This document shows, piece after piece, positions 8,923 through 16,167 of a stretch of DNA of 64,000 bases. The notes below the pieces were generated by a model. The model did no database searches, was not told where the DNA came from, and saw only the letters and a list, made by a program, of their open reading frames with translations. The position numbers and the translations under genes are program-made. The stretch is taken from IMG/VR virus record IMGVR_UViG_3300021170_000008, positions 1 through 64,000 of that record; one strand, 5' to 3'. Positions within the stretch are counted from its first letter, which is position 1, and the number at the start of each line of letters is the position of its first letter. The DNA comes from a virus.

Positions 8923-9226
8923 CTTTATCTTCTCCAGACATTTCTTTCATGAGCTTGGCCGCACAATCCATGCAGATTTTCCTAGGAGCCTTAGGCAGGT
9001 GTGGCCGGTGCTGGACTTCACGACCGCAGTCCGAGCACACTCCTATTAAGTTATCCGTGAAAGGCGTCTTAACCGTCGCTAGTACGCAGACGGCGATATC
9101 GGCTTGTTCGGCTTCCTCCCCGGAGACTATATCTATGGGGATTTCGGTATTGGCACTACCGCCTTGATCGACCGGGCCTTGCATGGTGTGGACGACTTCG
9201 TTGTTTTTTCTGAACACGATCTTCAT
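8912..9226 (-). CDS. Zinc-ribbon hypothetical protein (104 aa)
   Basis: The C-terminal half has CSDCGR and, 17 residues later, CMDCA, a canonical two-knuckle zinc ribbon. The N-terminal half is unrecognised. Sits two bases after the preceding gene in a tightly packed operon. Confidence 0.55.
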   Translation of the reverse strand: MKIVFRKNNEVVHTMQGPVDQGGSANTEIPIDIVSGEEAEQADIAVCVLATVKTPFTDNLIGVCSDCGREVQHRPHLPKAPRKICMDCAAKLMKEMSGEDKDGS

Positions 9227-9228
9227 GA

Positions 9229-9561
9229 TTACGCTCTCCTGAGCATCGGGGCCGGGGTCGTATTAGAGTAAAGCGGCGCACCCCTGAGCATCTCACTTGC
9301 GCGAGTATAACGTATTGAATTCATCATCTTGCGTATCTTCCTACGCTGCCATCGAGTACCTATCCGTGGTCCATCTGACCCTATCGTTAGATCCGCGTAA
9401 GGTCTATTAGCTATCCAGAGATCTAACTTACCGCAGATAGCATAATGGCTGTCGAATTTCCAGGAGGCCGGTCGGAATCTCAAGGACTCCATGATCTCTT
9501 CGGCCAACGACTTAGATGTCACCGGCTTTGGCTTCGGCTTGTCGGGGCCGTCGATGATCAT
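9229..9561 (-). CDS. Hypothetical protein (110 aa)
   Basis: Begins with a Lys/Pro-rich linker (DKPKPKPVTSKS), followed by a compact basic region (RWQRRKIRKMM). The ATG at 9561 overlaps the stop of the LRAIEL-tagged protein upstream. No domain recognised. Confidence 0.5.
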   Translation of the reverse strand: MIIDGPDKPKPKPVTSKSLAEEIMESLRFRPASWKFDSHYAICGKLDLWIANRPYADLTIGSDGPRIGTRWQRRKIRKMMNSIRYTRASEMLRGAPLYSNTTPAPMLRRA

Positions 9562-9839
9562 AGCTCGATAGCTCTCAGCTTAGGTGGTTTCTCTGACTCA
9601 GGATCGGCTGGGCGTAGGTCACTGACCTTAATAAGGTCAACAGGGATCATAGATTCCACTCGGTAGCCGCACCGAGAGCAAATAAGTGGACCGCCTCCGT
9701 ATATGCGATACATCCGACCATCTGCACACACCGGACACAAAATAGAAGACACCATCAGGCAGCAGGTAACCGACTTTAAGTCTTCCTCGGCCCAGCGGCG
9801 AGTAGCCTTCATGGATAGTGTTACGAGATCTACCGGCAT
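9558..9839 (-). CDS. Zinc-ribbon protein with C-terminal LRAIEL tag (93 aa)
   Basis: Two Cys pairs (CPVC and CSRC, 17 residues apart) define a zinc ribbon. The last eleven residues are EKPPKLRAIEL, the same ending found on four plus-strand proteins more than 19 kb away. The ATG coincides with the predicted start point of its promoter (9846-9874), so the transcript is expected to be leaderless. Confidence 0.65.
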   Translation of the reverse strand: MPVDLVTLSMKATRRWAEEDLKSVTCCLMVSSILCPVCADGRMYRIYGGGPLICSRCGYRVESMIPVDLIKVSDLRPADPESEKPPKLRAIEL

Positions 9840-9845
9840 ACTCCG

Positions 9846-9874
9846 ATTGTCCCACTTTGCAGAGTTTATGTCAA
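9846..9874 (-). promoter_or_regulatory. Promoter for 9839 gene (leaderless)
   Basis: Minus strand TTGACA (9874-9869), 17-bp spacer, GACAAT (9851-9846). Start point expected at 9839, the A of ATG. Confidence 0.6.
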
Positions 9875-9880
9875 GCGTAA

Positions 9881-10039
9881 TTATGACGGTTCAGGTATTG
9901 GCCGATACTTTTTACATCCGCATACGGAGCAATTTACAATGGTACCGTCGCCCTTAAACCAGTGCTGGTCTTTTCTGTGAGTGCAAACGCAAGGATGGTC
10001 GAGGTCGTCCTGTTGTTTGAGTGGCACGGCTATGCTCAT
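9881..10039 (-). CDS. Small zinc-ribbon protein (52 aa)
   Basis: A short gene in the space between the promoter at 9869 and the stop at 10046. It encodes Cys/His pairs CVCTHRKDQHW and CSVCGCKKY, a zinc-ribbon layout common in small phage proteins. The start at 10039 has only a weak ribosome site. An AGTATT-family palindrome (9895-9908) lies in its 3' end. Confidence 0.55.
   Translation of the reverse strand: MSIAVPLKQQDDLDHPCVCTHRKDQHWFKGDGTIVNCSVCGCKKYRPIPEPS
9895..9908. promoter_or_regulatory. Dispersed palindrome upstream of the 9839 promoter
   Basis: GTATTG-GC-CGATAC, arms pair over 6 bp with one T/C difference. Lies about 20 bp upstream of the -35 box at 9874. Confidence 0.4.
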
Positions 10040-10045
10040 GCGGTA

Positions 10046-10213
10046 TTAGTTTGCTTTGCTCTGGCCCTGATCGACACGGCTTGCGAACCACTCCAGGCAC
10101 TTCGTACATAAAGGTACGTAAGCCCCTTCTTCGTCGCCGACAAAGTACATCTTGACTACCTGGATGCGGGACATCTGGATAGACATACCGGGTCTAAATT
10201 TTACTTCAGGCAT
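10046..10213 (-). CDS. Small CxxC hypothetical protein (55 aa)
   Basis: The start MPEVKFRPG at 10213 is chosen because it overlaps the preceding stop by 8 bases, as usual in this operon; a longer open frame upstream is only a shadow of the neighbour. Contains LCTKCLEWF near the C-terminus. Unknown function. Confidence 0.5.
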   Translation of the reverse strand: MPEVKFRPGMSIQMSRIQVVKMYFVGDEEGAYVPLCTKCLEWFASRVDQGQSKAN

Positions 10214-10565
10214 TTTTAAGCCTTTCCCGTAGGGCGTGGCATTCGTTGTGAGTGATAGCGACCCGTTCGAAGGCGTCAAGGGTCTGCTTCCGGCTGATCT
10301 CAAGGGATCGCTGAAGTCCAGAGATAGTGGCCTTAAGCTCGTCAATCTCAGCCTGCCGCTTGGCTGCGACTTCAGAAACCGCCGGATCGTCGTGGATCTG
10401 GATGTTCCAGGTCACAAGATCATGCAGGGCTTTGCGGTAGTCGCCGTCTTTAACCGTGATCCAGTTGACAACCAGAACATCATCCACCTGATCGAGTTGC
10501 TCTCTTAGCTTCGCCAACTGGCGCTCTGGGCCGGGCTCGACATCATCGTAAGCTGATTGGCTCAT
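10206..10565 (-). CDS. Coiled-coil protein with YDDVEPGP start (119 aa)
   Basis: N-terminal AYDDVEPGPERQL resembles the start of the protein at 7953-8237. The C-terminal 60 residues form a long amphipathic helix (AEIDELKATISGLQRSLE), likely a coiled coil. No catalytic motif. Confidence 0.5.
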   Translation of the reverse strand: MSQSAYDDVEPGPERQLAKLREQLDQVDDVLVVNWITVKDGDYRKALHDLVTWNIQIHDDPAVSEVAAKRQAEIDELKATISGLQRSLEISRKQTLDAFERVAITHNECHALRERLKNA

Positions 10566-10570
10566 AGAGG

Positions 10571-10825
10571 CTAATCCGTAGTCACCCGATAGTAGAAGGG
10601 CCAGCCTGGAAAAAATGCCCCAGACATAGCCGCCTGAATCCGGTATTCATCAATACTCGACTCACCTACAACTGTAAAGGGATGACGGAATGTCGTTTCG
10701 GAAGTGTAGTCTAAACTAAGACCTGGATACACGTAGCCGATATCTCGTGGTACTAAATCGGTAACGCACAAGTATCCGAAGTTACAAATCACACGAGCTA
10801 GGGCGTCGCGGGTGATGTCGCTCAC
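10571..10825 (-). CDS. Hypothetical protein (84 aa)
   Basis: The start is taken as GTG at 10825, which shares its G with the TAG stop of the upstream gene; the ATG further upstream lies inside that gene. The mid region has many aromatic and Thr residues typical of a small beta-rich fold. An AGTATT-type palindrome (10643-10656) lies in the coding sequence. Confidence 0.45.
   Translation of the reverse strand: MSDITRDALARVICNFGYLCVTDLVPRDIGYVYPGLSLDYTSETTFRHPFTVVGESSIDEYRIQAAMSGAFFPGWPFYYRVTTD
10643..10656. promoter_or_regulatory. Dispersed palindrome inside a minus-strand gene
   Basis: GTATT-CATC-AATAC, perfect 5-bp arms, one of the intragenic copies of the recurrent palindrome. Confidence 0.4.
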
Positions 10826-11169
10826 TAAGCTACCCCCACTACATCGCAACAAGATAGGCCGCGTTCACGCTTCCCGAATTCAGCTTGGATTACACGGTCT
10901 ATTTTCTTGTTCAGTTTCACGTGAGTGCCGGTCGGACGGTAGCCCATCTGGACAAGATCATTCCCGTTATAAGACGTATAGCAGCGATGAGTCCAGGAGC
11001 ATTTACGTATTGAAAATGTAAAAGTCTCCCGCGTATGACTGCGACCGTATCCGTCATCAACTCTACAAGAATGAACCGCCCGGACAACACGTAATACGCC
11101 AGATCCAGATCGTAGAACATCTCCGACCTTTATATATTTAGTCCAGTGCGTGGGATGAGTCGGACTCAT
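10825..11169 (-). CDS. Basic hypothetical protein (114 aa)
   Basis: Unrecognised, mostly beta-type composition with several Cys residues (SCCDVV at the end). A TTGACA at 11203-11198, embedded in the stop region of the upstream gene, would place the transcription start at about 11168, again at the start codon, although the -10 (AAAATG) is poor. Confidence 0.5.
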   Translation of the reverse strand: MSPTHPTHWTKYIKVGDVLRSGSGVLRVVRAVHSCRVDDGYGRSHTRETFTFSIRKCSWTHRCYTSYNGNDLVQMGYRPTGTHVKLNKKIDRVIQAEFGKRERGLSCCDVVGVA

Positions 11170-11174
11170 AACTA

Positions 11175-11203
11175 CATTTTTTCATCTACCTTAATGATGT
11201 CAA
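11175..11203 (-). promoter_or_regulatory. Weak candidate promoter for 11169 gene
   Basis: Minus strand TTGACA (11203-11198) embedded in the stop region of the preceding gene, 17-bp spacer, AAAATG (11180-11175), poor -10. Distance to the ATG at 11169 matches the other leaderless starts. Confidence 0.35.
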
Positions 11204-11391
11204 GCGAAAACGACATACGCGGATTTAGGGACCGCTATTCCGTAATTCCGGCAGTCACAAAACCGGCATGGACCCATCTCGAAAGTCTCTGAAATATGAA
11301 CATCGCCGTGGTCTTCTGCCGGAGCCAATATTGTCGTATGCAGTTCTGCTGAGCAGTTACAATTATAACACGCAGGCATGAAAGCCGTCAT
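11200..11391 (-). CDS. Small zinc-knuckle protein (63 aa)
   Basis: CYNCNC near the N-terminus and CRFCDC near the C-terminus form a plausible zinc ribbon, a layout seen in many small phage proteins. The ATG overlaps the stop of the RHH gene upstream (ATGA). Confidence 0.6.
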   Translation of the reverse strand: MTAFMPACYNCNCSAELHTTILAPAEDHGDVHISETFEMGPCRFCDCRNYGIAVPKSAYVVFA

Positions 11392-12002
11392 TTTCCCTCC
11401 AGTGGATGATGCTCGTCAAGCCACGCGGCCCTAGCAACTAGCTCTTTCTGATTGCTAACCGGGGTATAGCCACGGTGCTTCGGAGGCATCTTCATATTAC
11501 GTACCAAATAGGCGTAATCCTCCAGGGCCGATCCCTTGTCTTCGTCGTAGGTTTTTTGGATCTTCAACAACTCCGGCAACCACGGGCGTGACGCCGGACC
11601 AAGCTGGCGTTCAGCCGCATCGTCAAGGGCGATAGTAAGTTCGTTTTCAATGCGTCCAGCCGGTACAGAGATCTTTGGCTTGGCGGACAACAAAAACTCC
11701 GTGACACTACGACCGATCCCAGACTCCGCTTTTGCCGCCTGCTCCAAAACCACAGGCGAATAAATAGTTGTCACGGATTCTACTGCTGACTTATCTGTGG
11801 TAGTTTTCTTATCCTGATAAGTCTGTGGTACGGCGGAATTCTCTCCATCTAATCGTAAGCGCATCGACTCTACGATCCAAGTGTTTAAACTGCAATCACT
11901 TTCCTCGCAAGCAGCATCTACGCGGAGCCCTAAGATCTCAGGGAAGCGCAGTGTGAACCTCCGGATGTCATCAGGTGTCTTTTCTATAGTGTCATCAGCC
12001 AT
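11388..12002 (-). CDS. Ribbon-helix-helix (Arc-like) regulator (204 aa)
   Basis: Residues 14-52 read RRFTLRFPEILGLRVDAACE followed by LNTWIVESMRLRLD: a beta-strand with alternating polar residues, then two helices, matching the Arc/MetJ fold. The C-terminal 140 residues are an additional domain of unknown type. The gene is the first of the leftward operon, and its promoter overlaps three TGGTGTCA repeats spaced exactly 22 bp apart, suggesting autoregulation. The start codon sits at the predicted transcription start (leaderless). Confidence 0.7.
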   Translation of the reverse strand: MADDTIEKTPDDIRRFTLRFPEILGLRVDAACEESDCSLNTWIVESMRLRLDGENSAVPQTYQDKKTTTDKSAVESVTTIYSPVVLEQAAKAESGIGRSVTEFLLSAKPKISVPAGRIENELTIALDDAAERQLGPASRPWLPELLKIQKTYDEDKGSALEDYAYLVRNMKMPPKHRGYTPVSNQKELVARAAWLDEHHPLEGK

Positions 12003-12053
12003 GGTGTCACTTTAGCGAAATCGTGGTGTCATGTCAAGGATTTAGTGGTGTCA
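12002..12053. repeat. Three direct repeats TGGTGTCA at 22-bp spacing
   Basis: TGGTGTCA occurs at 12002-12009, 12024-12031 and 12046-12053. The spacing of 22 bp places them on the same face of the helix, as expected for cooperative binding of ribbon-helix-helix dimers. They overlap the start codon, -10 and upstream side of the promoter of the RHH gene. Confidence 0.65.
12009..12037 (-). promoter_or_regulatory. Promoter of the RHH regulator gene (leaderless)
   Basis: Minus strand TTGACA (12037-12032), 17-bp spacer, TAAAGT (12014-12009). The start point falls at the ATG at 12002. Interleaved with the TGGTGTCA repeats. Confidence 0.65.
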
Positions 12054-12452
12054 CTTTTTGAATTCTACGCCTGAGTAATTTTAGAAAAGATTTTGGAATA
12101 GCCGGGGGAAGCCAGCCCCGCGCCTACGGCGCGGCCAAGTACGGCATGCCACCCCTTAGGCGCTTCACACATGCCTCATAAACGCGCTACAAGCGATCCA
12201 CGGGCAATCGGTGATACCCACGCATAGGGGCGTAATTCGATTGCTCTGGCGTCGTTCTAGCGATTACCCTTGTCCCACGTGTGCGAAATCTCCCTAGGAT
12301 TAGTCCTAGATAAGGCCACCTAAGCCCGTGATAAGCCTATCTTTCGCCCTATGTTTCACCCGCAAATGGGGGTATTGACATACCGTCAAGCGCATATAAG
12401 CTAGTGATACCGCGTAGCTTAGCCAAAAGGACGCGGGCAGGAGATAACACAT
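12054..12452. other. Divergent intergenic region without a convincing gene
   Basis: About 400 bp separate the leftward and rightward gene blocks. It holds a strong hairpin (CCGCGCC-TAC-GGCGCGG, 12118-12134), a second hairpin (CTAGGA-TTAG-TCCTAG, 12294-12309), and near its right end TTGACATACCGTCAA (12375-12389), an inverted repeat that gives a -35 box on both strands. A weak TATAAG follows on the plus strand. The region may hold the early rightward promoter, a small RNA or a replication origin; nothing seen decides this. Confidence 0.45.
12375..12403 (+). promoter_or_regulatory. Candidate rightward promoter
   Basis: TTGACA at 12375-12380 followed by AT-rich TATAAGCTA around 12395-12403; spacing is not ideal (14-17 bp depending on the -10 chosen). 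The TTGAC/GTCAA inverted repeat could also be an operator. Confidence 0.35.
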
Positions 12453-12752
12453 ATGACTGATAACAAGAGTGTTGATAAGAGAGAGACAGCGGGCGGAGGG
12501 TTACCTAGTCACTTCACCGCTGGATTCTGGCTGATGACTCACACAACTATCTGGCAGGGGATACTTAAGGCTTTCCCTGAACCCATCGAAGTGTTGTATC
12601 TCTCTGAGTCGGACGAGCATAACGCTAGATTAGCTCTGGCTCAAGGATCATCAGGCAAATGGTTTCTCCATGATGAGACTGATTCGGGCCTTACTTATCG
12701 GGCCTGGGATACGCTCACCGCTGCTAAGTCTTACCTGCGGAGGTTACGCTAA
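12453..12752 (+). CDS. Hypothetical early protein (99 aa)
   Basis: First gene of the rightward block, with GGAG 10 nt before the ATG. Central part mixes charged and aromatic residues without a recognisable motif. Followed immediately by the next gene with no gap. Confidence 0.55.
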   Translation: MTDNKSVDKRETAGGGLPSHFTAGFWLMTHTTIWQGILKAFPEPIEVLYLSESDEHNARLALAQGSSGKWFLHDETDSGLTYRAWDTLTAAKSYLRRLR

Positions 12753-13025
12753 ATGTACACTCTTCATCCGTTCGCTACTTCATCGGGTGCGGCATCTTTC
12801 GCAGAGCAATTTGCTTCAGGCCCGGTATGCGTCCTGTTACAGAGCTTGGCTAAGCCCGTAGGTTCCAAGCGATATACGCTCTGGCTTAACGTCGCTACCC
12901 TTGACGCCGATAGTGATGGGGTTCATTTCGATGTCAAGCCCGTCAAGCAGATTGCTCCGGCTGTATCGTCCCATAAGTCTCATGCTGAGTTACGGTCCAT
13001 CTTGAAAGGGGTTTCTCATGCGTAG
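12753..13025 (+). CDS. Hypothetical protein (90 aa)
   Basis: Starts directly after the preceding TAA. The sequence has the look of a small alpha/beta protein (YTLWLNVATLDADSDGVHFD). Its end overlaps a 31-residue membrane peptide gene. Unknown function. Confidence 0.5.
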   Translation: MYTLHPFATSSGAASFAEQFASGPVCVLLQSLAKPVGSKRYTLWLNVATLDADSDGVHFDVKPVKQIAPAVSSHKSHAELRSILKGVSHA

Positions 13026-13113
13026 ACTAGTCGCCACTGCGTTCATTCTCGCCGTTTGGATCGGCGTTATCTGTCGCGCATTGGGGGTGAATCTCATCCC
13101 CATCCAACCGTAG
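13018..13113 (+). CDS. Single-span membrane peptide (31 aa)
   Basis: MRRLVATAFILAVWIGVICR then a short polar tail: basic start plus one hydrophobic helix. It overlaps the previous gene by 8 bases and has AAAGGGG upstream. Too short to assign; small phage membrane peptides of this kind occur in superinfection or lysis functions. Confidence 0.45.
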   Translation: MRRLVATAFILAVWIGVICRALGVNLIPIQP

Positions 13114-13199
13114 GTGTTCCATGATGAAACGGGGCCTTTGAAGCCCCGTATACCGGACATGGTCACCCGGTACTGACGATTCAGACCAGATAGGAACAT

Positions 13200-13523
13200 A
13201 TGACAAACGTATCTGATAACTTCGCCGTCCCAAGTGCCGTAACGGTACTCCGTCCAACAGTCTTAACTGCCGATTCACTTGCTAACCTGCTAGCCGGAGC
13301 GGCAGAAGCCCATCACATCTACGAAGCTAAGATCGGCATGGCCGATTCTTCGTGGGAATCGTGGTACGCAGCATGGATCATGGATCGCCTTCCAGTTCCC
13401 GTTGAAAGCTCCACACGTACTAGTCTCCGTTCACAGGAACCTGAAACCGGGTTTGACGACGAGCAAGGGACATACGGTCTGTCGGCTTATCCCAACATTC
13501 CCTCGGAAGATTCGGCGTACTAA
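13200..13523 (+). CDS. Conserved-type phage hypothetical protein (107 aa)
   Basis: Residues 30-70 (LLAGAAEAHHIYEAKIGMAD then WESWYAAWIMDRL) resemble a helical domain found in small phage and actinobacterial hypothetical proteins with the pattern AxxAHHxYE....D..W..WYA.Yi. The N- and C-termini are acidic and probably disordered. Function unknown. Confidence 0.5.
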   Translation: MTNVSDNFAVPSAVTVLRPTVLTADSLANLLAGAAEAHHIYEAKIGMADSSWESWYAAWIMDRLPVPVESSTRTSLRSQEPETGFDDEQGTYGLSAYPNIPSEDSAY

Positions 13524-13534
13524 GGGGCTTTATC

Positions 13535-13897
13535 ATGAGCTTTCAACAACACGCCAAAGGGTCATTTGCAGTTGACGTTCAAGGCCAGTTCCATTGCGGA
13601 CCTAATCACGATTCGCCTAAGCGCTTTGACTTCGAAGTGACTATCCACTACCCTGCTAACGCGCTAGACTCCCAAGGGTTCCTACTCGACAATACGGCTT
13701 TCAAGGGTTACTTTGAGTCGCTTGGCCGAACGGAGCTTAGCTGTGAGCTTTTAGCTAAGACGGCTTGCGAGTACTTCGATTCCCTAGCAGGCGACCGGGC
13801 GCAATCCATCGATGTGGCGATATGGGGTATTCCCGATCATGCGCGGATATCTTACCGCATAGAGAAACCACCTAAAGCTATTCCCGCAAGCGCTTAG
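13535..13897 (+). CDS. Hypothetical protein (120 aa)
   Basis: Last gene before a strong terminator. Residues 15-60 contain alternating hydrophobic and polar residues, suggesting a beta-rich protein with one long helix (ELLAKTACEYFDSL). The sequence resembles 6-pyruvoyl-tetrahydropterin-synthase-like layouts only in a general way, too weakly to assign. Confidence 0.45.
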   Translation: MSFQQHAKGSFAVDVQGQFHCGPNHDSPKRFDFEVTIHYPANALDSQGFLLDNTAFKGYFESLGRTELSCELLAKTACEYFDSLAGDRAQSIDVAIWGIPDHARISYRIEKPPKAIPASA

Positions 13898-13920
13898 ACG
13901 CTCTACAGCCGTTCCACTTA

Positions 13921-13950
13921 ACCCCTGGGTATCGCAAGGTACCCAGGGGT
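13921..13950 (+). terminator. Rho-independent terminator
   Basis: ACCCCTGGGTA (13921-13931) pairs perfectly with TACCCAGGGGT (13940-13950) around an 8-nt loop and runs into TTTTTCTTTT. Ends the 12453-13897 operon. Confidence 0.85.
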
Positions 13951-14015
13951 TTTTCTTTTGCCTTGACGGGCCTTGAATCCTCATACCATCCAAGTAACTG
14001 AAAGGGGAAAACAGA

Positions 14016-14222
14016 ATGGACAATCAACACCGGCTGCTAGTGTGGGACGGCTCCCGCATAGAGGAAGTGGCGCAAGTGGCGGAACGCGCGGTTATAGACT
14101 TCCTTGAGCAATTCAACGGGCCTGATACCGATACCACCTGGAACCTAGCAGCCGAAGTACATTCGCTGGTAGAAGAACGGCTGCATACCTGGGATGAATC
14201 CCCGGTCAATCTAAGTAACTGA
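14016..14222 (+). CDS. Hypothetical protein (68 aa)
   Basis: Small acidic helical protein preceded by AAAGGGGAAAAC. The upstream leader contains the recurrent intergenic motif ATCCAAGTAACTG found before other genes in this block. Confidence 0.5.
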   Translation: MDNQHRLLVWDGSRIEEVAQVAERAVIDFLEQFNGPDTDTTWNLAAEVHSLVEERLHTWDESPVNLSN

Positions 14223-14260
14223 AGACGCCGATTCGGCGAGATAGGAAAACCGATATCTGA

Positions 14261-14575
14261 TTGAGCAAATATACCTTCACAATAGGGCAAGGTTACGACT
14301 CGAACGGTCACAAGCTACAGAACGTCTCCCGCAAGCGTAGGAACGCTCTGCAATCGATTGCTAAGACGTTCGGCGGGTATACCGCGACTCCCGCTAGTGG
14401 TGGATGGATAGACCGCGGAAAGCTCATAACGGAGCCTAGCCTAGCTATCACGGTGTTAACCGATAAACCGGCCAAGACGATCAAGGCCACGGCGCAAGCA
14501 CTTCGGGAAACCTTCGGACAGACGAGCGTACTCGTCACGCGGGAACCGGCTAAGGCTCAGTTCGTCACAGCTTGA
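14261..14575 (+). CDS. Hypothetical protein with TTG start (104 aa)
   Basis: Start TTG (14261) gives MSKYTFTIGQGYDSNG; no ATG is available nearby. Sequence pattern suggests a small alpha/beta fold with an AT..ALRETFGQTSVLV segment. The leader contains a GACGCC-GATTC-GGCG hairpin shared with another leader at about 15.78 kb. Confidence 0.45.
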   Translation: MSKYTFTIGQGYDSNGHKLQNVSRKRRNALQSIAKTFGGYTATPASGGWIDRGKLITEPSLAITVLTDKPAKTIKATAQALRETFGQTSVLVTREPAKAQFVTA

Positions 14576-14589
14576 CCCTGAATCCTCAC

Positions 14590-14631
14590 AACATCTAAGA
14601 AATAGAAAGGCAAGGACATACGAATACGAAT
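14590..14631 (+). promoter_or_regulatory. ACGAAT start-associated leader
   Basis: Leader with ATACGAATACGAAT directly before ATG 14632, plus AGAAAGG. Same unit precedes genes at 15511, 17931, 18790 and 24021. Confidence 0.4.
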
Positions 14632-15138
14632 ATGGACAAACGAACGAACGAATCAGAACAGCAAACAATGGAGCGCATCTGGCGCGAAGTCCAGACCAAA
14701 ACCGGAACGCAGACTCACCTGGGAGTCGGCCCGCTACAGGGTTTCGATCTGTTCTTCATGGGCCTAATCAACGCAGACGGGAGTATTAATCCCAATGCGG
14801 CGATTAACCCACGCGAAGGAATCCGCTACACTCCTGGGTTTTCTAAGCTCTTTACAGACAGTCAGATTGCCGGGACACTGGCGCACGAATTGGGGCATTT
14901 TGCCGGAGGATTCAAACACGGCCATGCATCCGAAGTCGCCGCCGATGTGTGGGCAGCAAAACACGGATACGGTCCTCAGTTGCTCGATACGCTGCATTGG
15001 TTTGCAGCCAAAGACCCTGAGGGCGCAAAGGCGGAAGATTCCGACCATCCAGTTGTAGGCAAACGATTTGCCGCAATCAACAAAGTGATTGAATCCCAGC
15101 AACATCAAACGAATAGGAGCAAAGCCAAAGCAGCATGA
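14632..15138 (+). CDS. Zincin-type metallopeptidase (168 aa)
   Basis: Residues 85-89 are HELGH, the zincin HExxH, followed by FAGGFKHGHASEVAADVWAA in which Glu101 and the downstream Asp are placed like the third zinc ligand region of M48-type peptidases (E..AD..A). No membrane helices, so it is a soluble minimal peptidase. Phage proteins of this type may process a host factor or a virion protein. The start ATG is preceded by the ACGAAT-repeat leader seen before several genes here. Confidence 0.7.
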   Translation: MDKRTNESEQQTMERIWREVQTKTGTQTHLGVGPLQGFDLFFMGLINADGSINPNAAINPREGIRYTPGFSKLFTDSQIAGTLAHELGHFAGGFKHGHASEVAADVWAAKHGYGPQLLDTLHWFAAKDPEGAKAEDSDHPVVGKRFAAINKVIESQQHQTNRSKAKAA

Positions 15139-15287
15139 AACAGAAACCCGCCGTACTCGCAAAGAACCTGCCGTACCTGAAAGCCTTCAAGCTCTATCGT
15201 GAGCTTTCATCTAACCGGCCTGATTTGACGTTTTCCTTCAAACCGCAAGGCAATGCGGGGCTGTACCAAGTGGAGCTAGAACGATGA
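15135..15287 (+). CDS. Small hypothetical protein (50 aa)
   Basis: A short gene coupled by ATGA overlaps at both ends to its neighbours. Basic, helical N-terminal half (NLPYLKAFKLYRELSS). Function unknown. Confidence 0.55.
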   Translation: MKQKPAVLAKNLPYLKAFKLYRELSSNRPDLTFSFKPQGNAGLYQVELER

Positions 15288-15466
15288 CCAAAACGGCCTT
15301 GACGGAACAGGAGATCCGGCTTTGGATCTTGAACGACGAACGGCTTTACAACTGGTATCGCGCCGAACGTGGGGATGCTGACGTTTACACGTTCATCCGT
15401 GCGAATCGCCTAGCGCTTGAACGCGCTATCGAACGCACACGCGATAGAGTGACGCCTAAACCTTGA
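15284..15466 (+). CDS. Small hypothetical protein (60 aa)
   Basis: Helical, charged; begins LTEQEIRLWILNDERLYNWY. Coupled to the preceding gene by ATGA. This N-terminal layout (E..I..WILNDEGLYNW) is common among small phage proteins of unknown function. Confidence 0.55.
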   Translation: MTKTALTEQEIRLWILNDERLYNWYRAERGDADVYTFIRANRLALERAIERTRDRVTPKP

Positions 15467-15510
15467 ATCCCTGATACATCTAACAGATAGGAGCGAACGA
15501 ATTAACGAAT
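15466..15510 (+). promoter_or_regulatory. TGAATCC/ACGAAT intergenic leader
   Basis: Begins with stop-linked TGAATCCC, then ACATCTAA, GGAG and two ACGAA(T) units up to the ATG at 15511. Related leaders occur at 13974, 14577 and 15736. Confidence 0.4.
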
Positions 15511-15738
15511 ATGAGCAAAACCATACGCCACGAAAAATACGACGAGCTAAGCGGCATTATCGCTTGGGAATCCGGAGAGCTTGACGACGAGGGAACCCGC
15601 GAGCTTTTTCAACACCTTGTCGATAACGGCCACGCATGGACCTTACAAGGCACCTACGGGCGAACCGCTTCAGCACTGCTTAAAGCAGGCGAGATCGAAG
15701 CTACCACCGAAACCGCGCGGCGCGTCAAGAATCGCTGA
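15511..15738 (+). CDS. Hypothetical protein (75 aa)
   Basis: Acidic N-terminal half with YDELSGIIAWESGELDDEGT.. pattern followed by a helix and LQGTYGRTA. It resembles small DUF-type phage proteins containing the motif AYESGELDEE..I.LFQ.LI..G....L.G.YGR.A..LI..G, frequent in phages and of unknown function. Preceded by GGAG and two ACGAAT units. Confidence 0.6.
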   Translation: MSKTIRHEKYDELSGIIAWESGELDDEGTRELFQHLVDNGHAWTLQGTYGRTASALLKAGEIEATTETARRVKNR

Positions 15739-15805
15739 ATCCCGGTAGCATCCAAGTAAGTGTAAGAGATAGAAAAAAGACGCCTTCGGGCGAGATAGGA
15801 GATAG

Positions 15806-16015
15806 ATGCGGAAGCTCAAAACCCACGCGAAACATGCGCTCTATCAGGCGCATAAACACTCGGACAAAACTCGGACGGTCTTAGAGGCCGTAGCGAACAT
15901 CATTATCGCACTCGAAACCCGACTGCTGTTTCTGTCGGCGCTGCTCATCGTTTGGTCTATCGTCGATGTGCTCAATATCCTCGAAATCAAAAACAGGGAG
16001 GTCAAAAGCCGATGA
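15806..16015 (+). CDS. Small membrane protein (69 aa)
   Basis: Basic N-terminus (KLKTHAKHALYQAHKHSDK) then a hydrophobic helix (LLFLSALLIVWSIVDVLNIL). Single-pass inner-membrane protein of unknown role; leader contains GACGCC-TTC-GGGCG hairpin before GGAG. Confidence 0.5.
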   Translation: MRKLKTHAKHALYQAHKHSDKTRTVLEAVANIIIALETRLLFLSALLIVWSIVDVLNILEIKNREVKSR

Positions 16016-16167
16016 ATCTACAGTTTAGGAACTTAGTCAACATGGTCCCGCAACACGCGGGACCTGCGGCGGAGCGTAAGCCAGAACACGCTACAAGCGA
16101 CCTGGGATACGACTTCGGGGCCATCTTCCACGATGAAGAGGACAGAGAGGAAAACGGCGAATTATGA
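16012..16167 (+). CDS. Small hypothetical protein (51 aa)
   Basis: ATG overlaps the preceding TGA. Acidic C-terminus (HDEEDREENGEL). No motif. The next gene begins in its stop. Confidence 0.45.
   Translation: MNLQFRNLVNMVPQHAGPAAERKPEHATSDLGYDFGAIFHDEEDREENGEL

Noticed and set aside
12118-12134. Origin of replication hairpin
   Set aside because: A single strong hairpin without iterons or an AT-rich unwinding element is not enough to call an origin.
13129-13149. Terminator after 13113
   Set aside because: ACGGGGC/GCCCCGT forms a good hairpin, but no T run follows; left as an unexplained hairpin.
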